The notes under the pieces were generated by a model, which saw only the letters and a program-made list of their open reading frames with translations, was not told the DNA's origin and made no database searches. A stretch of 18,227 nt of DNA. It comes from Phoronis ovalis. Taxonomy: Eukaryota; Phoronida; Phoronidae. Below, one piece after another: positions 1 through 10,300 of this stretch; position 1 is the stretch's first letter; every line of letters begins with the position of its first letter. The position numbers and the translations under genes were made by a program. The stretch lies in the NCBI GenBank assembly GCA_028565635.1, contig JAOXYB010018550.1, forward strand, positions 1-18,227, in the 5' to 3' direction.

Positions 1-213
1 GGGTCAAAAGGTCATTTAGGGGTCAAAGGTCAAAATTCTAAAAATGATGTTGAAAGGTAATTTGGAGGCCATTTAACATTCATAAAAGCCAATATGAGCA
101 AACCTGCCTTTGCTAAAAGGCTATCTAGTTTGAATTGTATTTGTTATTCTGTTGCTTGAATTTCTCTAAATCTCAAATGAAATAATCATGACTTAAACAC
201 ATATTTGTCCCAG

Positions 214-276
214 AAACTGCGAGAGTTAAATTTTAAAATTAAAAATGTCATCATGGCAGAACGAGGATCTTTGCAA
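214..276 (+). CDS. INTU: Candidate short INTU exon (21 codons)
   Basis: This 63-base segment is open in only one frame. It is preceded by a TTTGTCCCAG acceptor and followed by a strong GTAAGA donor. It enters and leaves in phase 0, which fits the phase-0 start of the next exon at 931. The peptide begins [18 protein letters not shown] and is amphipathic. No other exon is seen between 1 and 213. It is supported by splice signals and phase only, so it is less certain than the four exons that follow. Confidence 0.55.
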
Positions 277-2821
277 GTAAGAGAAAAACAAATCCTATCT
301 CTCTTTGTTAGACACTAATTTTGAAATTATGGAATCAAAATCATGGACTCAAATAGCCAACAGATTCTATTAGTATTGAACAATTTTACGACAGCTGGGT
401 AAACAATTCAAAAGAATTACCATGAAAGTGAACAAGTAAGGAAAACGATGCATCATACTCGATCAGTTTATAGCCATTATGCATCAATGATCTTTGTGGA
501 AGTTGTCCGTAACTTTTGGGTATCCCATAATGTTGTAATGCTTTCTTTTTTAAAGTCAAGTGTGTTCATTGTCTGATTGTCATTTCTAGGACATTGTACT
601 TTTATTTTAACTTTCAATTAATATGTTAAGGGACCTAGACACTTTACATTATGATATATACAAAAACTTGCTAAAATGACATAACAACTTGTGAAGATAG
701 ATGAGTTTGAATAAAATATGGTAATCATTTAAATCAAATATCCATTTGACACCAATGTGAAATAACGGTTTAAAAAACTGTAGGAGCAACTACTTATTAA
801 AAAGCTTTTTTTATTCCCGTTAGGTATTGCCTACATTTCAGTGCAATGTGAGAAAAATCTAATTTCTTTTTTCAACTATAATGTTTATCCTTAATCCAAC
901 AAATAATTATATTTTAATATATTTTTGCAGAGTGCAAGAAAAGGTAGAATGCTACCTAGTTCGTTTGATTTGAATGGGTTGAAGAAAGAACTAAATGAGT
1001 ATAATGATAACAGTATTGTTAAGTAAGTCATCCCCATGATAATCCTGTTTGTTATCTTTAGCATTCAAACATTGTGAAAGAGATCCATCGACTAATTACT
1101 GACTATATTAATACAGTCACAAGTAATTGAGACAACAATTGTTGTGCTCCATAAACTGTATATAATGCAGCATAATTTCTAATAAATTTCTTTTTCAACA
1201 GTTCTGTGTTTGCTAATTGTTCAGCTGTAGTATTTGCTAATATTATGAAGTTATGTATTATGTATTCTTGTATTTTCAGATTAACGTCAGGTTGTGAGAA
1301 TACTATGTTTTATTATGTTAACATGGATGCATTAGAAGGAGTTTATGTTTGTCCCAATCAAAAAGATTTAGGAAGTGTGATAAGTGCTACAGATAAACAA
1401 TTGCTGAAGAATTTTTATAACTGCTGTTTACTTATTAGACGGGTATTTGAAAAGACAATGAAAACCAGGGTAAGTGTGTTGAACAGGACACTCCTATTTA
1501 ATATATTGTACTGTGTTTTTATCATATAAGGCATAATAAGTACATGTCATGTGCCACACTTGGTTTTGGGGATAGCTCTTTTTCTTATTATATACCATTC
1601 AAATTAACATTTGACTGTACATGTTAGGGGCATACATAAGGTTCTTATATTGAACATGAAATATGTATGTGACATTTTGTATAGAACATGTACACCAATT
1701 GACCAACAATAGACTATTTGCATGCACTTGAGGCTGCTGCAGTTAGTCAATCAATACCAGCATCCATTAGTTATCCTTTAGTTAAACAGAACTTGTTTTT
1801 TTTTAAATCTGACTTTAGAAAAGCTTTAAGTGGTGAAAGTTTAACAAAATCAAAAAAATATTAAGAAATAGTTGTTTATGTATTGATATGCTTACCAAAA
1901 GGAGCAGGGTATTTCTTAGATCAAAGAACATAAGATTTTTTTTGATTTTGGTTAGGCATGCCAAGGAAGTGTTTTGTGAATGAATCGTGTGAGCGCACGC
2001 AGAACTACGTCATTGTTCATTCACAGAATGCTGTATGCTGGGAACGTATGGGTCTGAGACTGGTGGCTCCACCAAGTGCATGCAAATAGTCTATTCTTGT
2101 CCTGTTAAATTCTTGAAATCTCCATGTGGTATGCCACCGAGATGGTTTGTCATAATTTTAGCTCATTAGTTTGGTAATAACACTTGCAGACCATTACATA
2201 TCACATAAGCATGCCACAAGAGCAAGTATGTGTTACAGAACAGAGTTACCGTGTTTAAATTCTTCTGTCTTTATATATTTCTTTTTTTTTGATTTCAGGA
2301 AAAGTTGGAAAAAAGTTTGCCTAATGGTGGTTTTGGTGCTGATACTTCACTGGGAAGTGTGAAAGAACATGGGGTATTGTTCCAATGTACACCTGAGAAC
2401 TGGACAGATATGAAGAAAGCACCACCTACGGTTGCATATTGGGTTGTAGGGTATGCATGTTTGTTAGTAATTAGAAGAAAATCTTCTTTTAGGGCAGGCG
2501 TAACCAAAATCTACTGTGTTTGATCCTGTGCAAACCATCGCTGGCTGGATAATTTTGGGAAATTCTTGAGAAAGCTATTTCAGTTTGGTTTGTTCAATCC
2601 GTATTTTTATGTGCAAAAAAAGAATTCTAAACTTTTGTTACCATATTTGGTAACAAGCATGTCACTATTATGAAATTCTCCCACTTTTATATTTTTTTAT
2701 GTTTTGCAGGAGGTTATTTTTTGAACCATATCCAAGAGAGTTGTATGTGTGCTTCCACGATTCAGCTGAACAAAATGTTGTGGAGATGGCCTTTAAGCTC
2801 AGTTTTGGGAATGTAGTGTAA
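214..2821 (+). CDS. INTU: Protein inturned (INTU) homologue, C-terminal part, five exons
   Basis: Exons are read at 214-276, 931-1022, 1280-1469, 2299-2450 and 2710-2821. All introns are GT..AG and the phases agree (0, 2, 0, 2), giving 202 residues ending at TAA 2819-2821. The 5' part of the gene is outside the window. The C-terminus carries [10 protein letters not shown], then [18 protein letters not shown] and MAFKLSFG. This arrangement matches the last longin-like domain of inturned as I remember it. The third exon holds [19 protein letters not shown] and [14 protein letters not shown]. In animals INTU pairs with FUZ (and WDPCP) in the CPLANE complex, which acts at the basal body in ciliogenesis and works as an exchange factor for RAB23. 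A related longin-family protein (CCZ1 or HPS4 type) is the main alternative. The coding frame is intact with no stops or frameshifts. Confidence 0.75.
277..930 (+). other. INTU intron with no recognised content
   Basis: This is AT-rich sequence between the candidate exon at 214-276 and the exon at 931. It ends in a good acceptor (ATATTTTTGCAG). I see no inverted repeat, tandem repeat or open frame of interest in it. Confidence 0.5.
1708..2095. mobile_element. MITE-like element with 23-bp inverted termini in an INTU intron
   Basis: The 23 bases at 1708-1730 (beginning AATAGACTATTTGCATGC) are the exact reverse complement of 2073-2095. The pair bounds 388 bp. A TA dinucleotide sits at both edges (1710-1711 and 2092-2093), so the element proper may be 1712-2091 with a TA target duplication, as in Tc1/mariner-type elements. 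Inside there is a 10-bp stem, TGTGAATGAA (1975-1984) with TTCATTCACA (2016-2025), around a loop containing GAGCGCAC. There is no coding capacity, so it would be non-autonomous. It lies wholly within the intron 1470-2298 and does not touch the splice sites. Confidence 0.6.
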
Positions 2822-3522
2822 TATGCTACTATACACTGTGAACATTGTGTACTAATGAATGATTGCCAAAATATCTGCAAACACTTGCATACTGCTATGT
2901 CTATAATCCATAAATGTGTGAATCAGTATGATGATGCATATAATGCAAACAATTTGTTTTGAAAACAAGAAAGAAGTCAGTTAATCCAAGTTATAACGAA
3001 TTGCATTTTGGATTTGGATTCTGCTAAAAATAATTAGTACGTGTTGAGCATTCCAGGAGGTTATATTATCTCTATGTATAATTGGTGCTATAACTACATT
3101 CCATGTACCGTAGAATGAGTTGATATTATATGACTTTGCTTGCATAAGAAATCTCAACCTTATATTATGTATTTACAGAATTGTGCTCTTATTTGCTCTT
3201 CATTCTGAATCTTGAGTTTGAGGCATTCCTTTATAATCTTCAGTATTATATTATCATGTCCGTCCATTTGTTTTTATATCCAGATGTGTAGTTATGAAGA
3301 GACATGTAATTTGCATGTGTGTAATTCATACTTTCAATACCGCAACATTCTTACAATGTTCAATTCGTTTATCACTCTTGTTATGTATTTGTCATGTTAT
3401 TTCAACGTTTTCAGTATTATTTCTATAAATATAAACAAATATTATTTTACAGAAATCTTCTTTTGATATGATTTAGTATCTCAAAGTAAAAGCTGTCCTG
3501 CAGTTTCACCAACATTCTACAA

Positions 3523-3540
3523 AATAAAACTGTAAATAAA
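3523..3540 (+). promoter_or_regulatory. Candidate poly(A) signals for INTU
   Basis: Two AATAAA hexamers occur 12 bases apart (3523-3528 and 3535-3540), followed by a T- and GT-rich stretch from 3541. A further AATAAA is at 3626-3631. This would give a 3' UTR of roughly 700-800 bases. Assignment is by position only. Confidence 0.4.
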
Positions 3541-3780
3541 TCTTATTTTTTGCCTGTGGAGGTACGCAAGTGGCTCCATGTTTTATTTCTGATGGATGCG
3601 TTACCTTGTAAAAAAACAAGATAAAAATAAAATGCCAGTAGTGTGTCATTACTGTAACTTCAATTTAAGTGCTCCTTTTTTATTAACAGCTGCGTTTTGA
3701 TAAGAAATTTCCTTAGACTTGTTATTTTAAAAGGAAAATGTCTATGAAAGTGTAATTATATGCCAACAGATACCAGTGAA

Positions 3781-3786
3781 TTTATT
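3781..3786 (-). promoter_or_regulatory. Candidate poly(A) signal for CCDC39
   Basis: TTTATT on the + strand gives AATAAA on the minus strand, about 600 bases past the CCDC39 stop codon. The variant ATTAAA (minus strand, 3940-3945) is nearer and could be used instead. Confidence 0.3.
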
Positions 3787-4384
3787 AATAATTTGAATGA
3801 AATGTGAATTTTTTTGTATAATTGTTACACTGTCAAAGTCACATTGCAATCTGATCTGCTTGAATTAAAAAGTTAAAAAGGAGTTATTGAAAACCAAAAA
3901 CATACTGTGCAATAAATTTGTTGTAGCTATTCAAAAATATTTAATATAGTATACAAACATTTAGACCACATAGGAGGCCTATTCTCACATCACGTAAAAC
4001 AGAAAATATAGTACACATATTAAACTGAAACAATTGGACAAAAAAATGTACTAAAATGTCCAAGCAACAAGGATATTAAAATGACAGGAATGTTATGTAA
4101 AACTAATTTAAGCTGGAATGGTATTACTAGGTAAAACTATGGAATTAGTCATAATTCTAGGAATGTATATATATCAATAATTCAGTCAATCACAACAACT
4201 TTGGTGACTATAGTATTTTGTAAAATAGTAGTCATGTTAATTATTCACAGTGCAATTTCCTTCATATCAACATCAACTGTGAGACAACAGCATGTGTTTG
4301 ATAATTTATATTTCAATGCAACATAAAAGTCACCAATCAACCAACAGTACAGAACTACAGAAATGTGTAACCACCAAAATATTT

Positions 4385-7300
4385 CTATCGTCCACTTCTT
4401 GCACTACTGAGACTACTTGAGGCACGTGATCCAGTGATAGCCAGATCAGCACCTACATCAACAGCGGAGGCTCGACTGTGGCTACTTTTCATAGAACTTC
4501 CACTACTTCTAGATGATATACTGCTCCGTGCACTACTGGGATGTGACCCATATCGACTACCAGCTCCAGGAGATGGCGGTGGTGGCAAATCAGCCTACAA
4601 TAAAGTATTTTCAGTTAAAGCATATATATTAAAATTTTTCAGTCCGTTGTCAGGTGACAGAGTTAGAAATAGTAATAATTAAAAATATTTGTTTTTTCTG
4701 AAGAATTATGAACAGCATGTAAATTTAACAAAATATAATGTTCTTTACTTGGGCTAACGATGTGTCTCCTTCAAATACCCGGCCCATAATGAACTGATAC
4801 ATTCTGATCCCTTTTAAACCTGAGCTGAGGCACAATTACAGATGACCTCACACTTTAGCAATTTCATTTTCGTTTTGGGCTTTGAGATATGTTTTGGGTA
4901 AATTTTGTCGGAGTTCGATCCTGAATCAAATTAGTTGACAGATGTTCAGCTCGTAAAATATGCATATTAAGCTTCATGTGTCAATACCAATAAGATCTAA
5001 AAATTAACAGGCCCATCATGTTTATAATCACAAAATACCCTAATAAATACCTGTGAGAAATATAAATTAACTGCCTGTGCCAGGTCTGGATATTGAGCTA
5101 CGGCTTCACCAACCAACTTCATTGCATTTTTATTAAACTCTCGATATTCACGAATCTCCATATCTTTTTCCTCTGGAGTTTCTCCTTTAGCCTTCTTACT
5201 TGCCCTCAATTCACGAGCATATTTTGAATTCTAGAAATGAAAGTGTTTCCAAGCTTATCAACAGCACTATTGGTCAATTCAGACATATATTTGCTTCATT
5301 TTGTTGGCTGTCAAATTTCAAATATTCATAACATTGTTTAAAGAGATGAACTAAAAACTGATTGGCTTATGCCCCGGTGGGGAACAGTCAATACGAAAGT
5401 TGGTACGCATGTTCCAACAAAATTTCACGCGAAAGAGTATGGTTTTCGAATTGCGCTTAAGGTCTGTTTTTTTTTGCTAAAATCATGAAAAGGGATTGAT
5501 TTTTTTGGAGGCGTGACACTTCGTTAATAGGGGTATTTTTTCCCAAAATTCATTTCCTTAGGGGTGTAATTTTTCAAAACACACTTCCTTAGGGGGTGTA
5601 TTTTTTGCAAAATTTCACTTCGTTAGGGATAGGGGCTTTTTTGAAAAGCCATGTTGGAACATGGGTATCCACTTTCATATTGACTGCCCCCCCTTGGGCT
5701 TATGCTGTAATTCTTTTAAAATCATTTATTAAAATTATCTTGTTTAATATTTATCATGAGCTGAATGCTACATATATAACTGTTTGAGTTTTGTTGGTGT
5801 TAAAAACTTTAGTTAATTTACCTGTTTTGCAGTTCTATCAATTTTAGCCTGCATTTCCTCTAAGTCTTTGCTCAACTGGGCCACCTTGTTCTGTTTCTCT
5901 TGAATTAGGTCAGCGTATGCATTTTCATCACGATCCAAAGTGTCTAATGTATTGTTCATGGTCTGCAAGAGAAAATAATAATTATAATCTATTTTTAGTT
6001 GCTTCAGTCTTCACCGTTGATGTGCTTAACAAATCTTCATCCTGAGATGTATCCCTAGCGTATAATAGGTGAACGCAGGTCAAACAGCTTCAAAGTTATG
6101 AAGCTCGAACACGTTCTTAAGTAAAATATGTTCACTGCCCAAATGCAAAAAATAGATCACACTGACCCAGATATTGTATGCGACATATCTTTACCCAAAA
6201 TTTAATGCCCACAAGTCAAATAGTTACAGCCCGGACAAAAGTGTGAAAGACAGACAACACCATACCATAATACTCTATTTAAATAATTACATTAAATCTG
6301 TGATCCATAAAACAATGTGTACTTCAACTTTTTAGTGTTACTTGATGGTCATTAAATCCATACCAGCACCATTTAAGAGACTTTATTTTCTGTTACTTGA
6401 AAGAAATTAAAGTTTGGTGCTCAGAAAGTAAGTTAACAATTCCTGCATCTTTATACCTTACCTGTAAATCTTCTTGCAATTCTCGGATTTGTCTCCTCTT
6501 GTATTTAAATTTGTCCATCACAGCTCGTTGTTGTTCCTCCAGTTGTTGTTTTTCTTCCATCTCTTCACCTAAAAATTAAAATAATTATAACTTTTCTGGG
6601 CAATAGTTCTAATTTAGTAAAGGTTAAAGATGTGCGAAGCACCCATATTATTTTTCAAATAAACTTCAATAAAATGACATAATTCTGACTTTTATAGTTC
6701 TTCGATAATAAATGTAGCATAGGGAAATCCAACACCTGCAGTTAATTACTATACCACCTACATTTAGCCCATCTTTTTTTTTAAAACAAATCTAAAGCAT
6801 ATTATAAAATACATATGAACGGTTACTTCGTAATGATTGCAAAAAAGCTCCATGACCATGTTCCACTTACTTGTATCTGTAACTTTGTTAAAACTCTGAC
6901 GATAGGTTGAGTTTCTTACATTCATCAATTTCAATGTATTCTCTAAAGCTCGAATCTCTTTCTCAGCTTTTCTGATTTTAGCATCAAGTTCATCACCCTC
7001 CCTCTGAAGTTCTTCTTTATCTTGAGCAGCCTGAAATCACAAAACATTAGCTGAACTTAAACTGCATTTTTTGCATCTACTCTCCTAATAATGTAGAACA
7101 ATTTTTATCCTCTTCCCACTTGAACTAATATTGGAACCCCTCAGGCATCTTACTGACTTGTAATTATAATTATTTTTAGACCCTCTCCTATATTCAAACA
7201 AGTAGTTAAAATATACTTTAGACTTACCTTAATGACATAGTAGGCCTGTGATTTTTCTTCTTCACCTTCAGGTGGTGCCATGGCTACCATTAGAATTTCA

Positions 7301-10300
7301 TATCTGAAATAGTTAGAAATAAACTTACGGTAATTTTACACCGAAACATAAATCCTGATTTCAAAGTAGTTTAATTTTACAGCAAACAAGTAGAAAAGTT
7401 ACAGAAAGTAGTTAGAATTAAACATTTCTGGAAGTATTTACCTTTTTCAACAAAACTGTTATTAATACCAAGATAGAAGATACAAACCTTTTTCTCAACT
7501 TATCTATTTTGGAAATACGCTCATGTAATTCTGCACTGATCTGACTTCTTTCATCTTCCCCAGCTCTCAGTTGAGCTGTTAACATATCTTTGTGTATATT
7601 GATTTCATTGTGTCTTTCTTTCATTGCCTAGGATGAAAAAATCATAATGAAATTAAACTAAAATTCCATCAACTGAATTTGTTTCAGGAACAAACTGCAA
7701 GTGTAGATTATCTTAAAATTTACAAAAGGAACAATTGAAATTATTAAGTGTCGTGATTTAACAGTTGTTGATATATGCAATACTATAGTGTCTTAAAAAA
7801 GAAGACTGATCATTTAATAGATTTACTTAAGGAAAAAAAATACACACACTGTTAGTGTATTTTCATGTTTTTCTGATTTGCTTGAAATTATACAATTATG
7901 CTCTCAAAACTAAATTTCAATGTTTCTTACAGTGTCTAATTGGAGTCTTCTTTTCTCAAGTGAATTAACTTCATCAGCTTTCTCGTACACCCTTTCTCTT
8001 TGTCTTTTAATTTCTAACTTCAAAATATTTTCGTCTACCATGAGGTCCTGTAAAATAACAAGACATCTTGAATCACAAAAGATAATCATTTTGTGTTATT
8101 GCAAAATTTATAATTATGAGATATAGTTCAAATTCATTTGTAAATTATTCTTATTTTAATAAATATTTAAAAGGAACAATTAGTGTAGAAAACTGCCTTT
8201 TTCATGTCAGGCTGTGTTATTAACTATAAAAATAAATATATTTAAGTTTAACTTAGTACCTGCTTTTCATTGATGATATTTTTCAAAGCTTTCTCTGATG
8301 TTACATTATGCAAGTTCAGTTCCTCCAATTTGCTAATCATGTCAGAATTCTCTGCTCCACTCTTTTCCAAATCTCGTTTCACCCTACGAATATCATCCTG
8401 CAATCTTTTCAGCTGCATATTCAGCACATTGTTACTCTGTGTACGTTCTTCGAGTTCATTAGTTAAATCTTTGATTCTTGCTTCCAGAATCAGCTTTTCT
8501 TCATTGCTGCGCTCGCCTTGCATCCGGTTGATACGGCGTTCGAGTTGTTGTATAGCAAAATCCTGCAATCCAAAGTAATACTTAGTAGACTTGTAGCAGA
8601 GGTTGAATTGGTTATTTTTGTACACTACGTATTTATAACAGAATTATTATGCTGAGCACAAAAAAGGTTAATTTTAATCATAACATAACATATAATGTAT
8701 TGGATTTGTGATAAACGAAAGTCAATATTATAAACTAGTAAGTAATATTTTTACCTGATTATAAATGATTTCTTGTTGTTTCAATGAATCATGATCAAGT
8801 TTGTTAATTTTACTGTTAAGATTTCTAATGGCTGCTCTGCTGCCTTGAATAACACCATCATTATTTCGTTCTTCTTTCTTGGCAAGGAAAAGCTCTTGAT
8901 TCTTATGAAACTGTTGATCCCGTAGATGTTTTAGCTCCATATCAATTTCCTTTTGAGATTTTTCTTGTTCCTGCATAAGCTCATCCATTCGACTGGCTAA
9001 TTCCTCAGCACTTAATTCAGCTTCCGTTGCGACTCTTAATTTTTCTTCAAGCTGCTCGCGCAAATCCTTTGCATCCTCCAGCCTGTGAAATAAATGAATA
9101 TTTTTGTTTATTTGCATTTCTTGTTAGAATTCTTGAATGTGTGTTTTTCATTGTTTTATGAACCAACATTTCTGTTACTAATAGTTTAACAGATTAGAAA
9201 ACCCAGCAATTAATACACTGTCTTTAACTTATTCATTTATTTAACTGGATAATACATGAGCCCAAAAGTGTTGCCAGGTGGAGTCATTCTGTGTTAAGAT
9301 AACTCAACAAAATTAATACGAAAGATAGATAATTATTTATAAGTGTCAGCAAAGACAAATAACAATTCTTTGTTTTTTGGATTTACTATAAAATCTGCTT
9401 ACTTGACAGTCTTGTCTTCAACATCTTTTTTCAGGTTTTTAACCTCTGACCTTGTGACCTCAAGGTCAGTGGCAGTTCTATCTACTGTTCTCTTTAGTGC
9501 GTCCAACTGTAAAGAAGCAAGTTAACTTTGTTGAAATTTTTAAAACCTTTTTTTCCGATAGTTTTCTAAGATGGTTGTCATTGAAATCGGACAGTATCTC
9601 TGCAAAAATTATGTTAATTATAACATTTCATAAACTTTGAGTTTACTTTTTATCACTATCATATGTTGATTTTCGGTGAAAGAAATTCTTACATCTGATA
9701 TCAATGCCAGGAAGCTAAAAATATATAGCAACTATTAAAACACTCACCTCACTGGAAAATCTATCTCTCTCAGCTTCAGCTTCTTGGAAATCTATTCGAG
9801 TCTTAGCAGCAACACGTTCAGCAATTGATATTTTCTTTTCCTGCTCTTGGTTGTTGGCATTTTCATTTTCAAGAAATTGTTGTTTTTCTTTGATAGTTTC
9901 TTCACGCTTGCGCACTTCATTTTTTAAACGAGCCAATTGCTAAAAAAGGAAAAATTTGTTTAATATTTTAAATAAAAAAATCAGATTTTTCTTAAGAGTT
10001 CTGCATATTAATCAAAACAATTTGAATAAAAAGAATTTATAAAATTAGGAGGTAACATAAGAAATAAAAATACTGAATTAAAAGTTATTAGAAAATTTAC
10101 AAAAATGCTATTTTACACGTTTCTGTGCTCTTTAATATAAAGCAATTATCCTTAAACCTTTGTGAGCCTGCCTAGAACATTATTATACCTAGCAAAACTT
10201 ACACTAGCCAAAAGATCCATTTCTCTGTCTCTTTTCTGCATTTGCTCAATTGTATTTTCCCATCGATCAATCAAATCCTGCCTTTCTGCATGTGCTTTAC

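Larger units (their letters stand above)
2822..4384. other. Convergent intergenic region, 3' UTRs of INTU and CCDC39
   Basis: No open frame with coding character is seen here; the 84-codon frame at 3212-3466 is AT-rich and unspliced and looks like chance. The left part is the probable INTU 3' UTR and the right part the CCDC39 3' UTR. Poly(A) signals for each strand are annotated separately. The genes appear to abut without overlap of their coding parts. Confidence 0.6.

Noticed and set aside
3212-3466. An 84-codon + strand frame in the convergent intergenic region
   Set aside because: Hydrophobic, AT-rich composition with no splice or homology support; better explained as the INTU 3' UTR.
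4870-4935. A GTTCGATCC motif resembling a tRNA B box, suggesting a tRNA or a SINE
   Set aside because: No acceptable A box at the right distance and no cloverleaf pairing could be drawn.
6030-6260. A stretch in CCDC39 intron 15 with AGCCCGGACAAAAGTGTGAAAGACAG, reminiscent of dispersed invertebrate repeats
   Set aside because: I find no partner copy, inverted end or tail within the window, so it cannot be supported as a repeat from this sequence alone.
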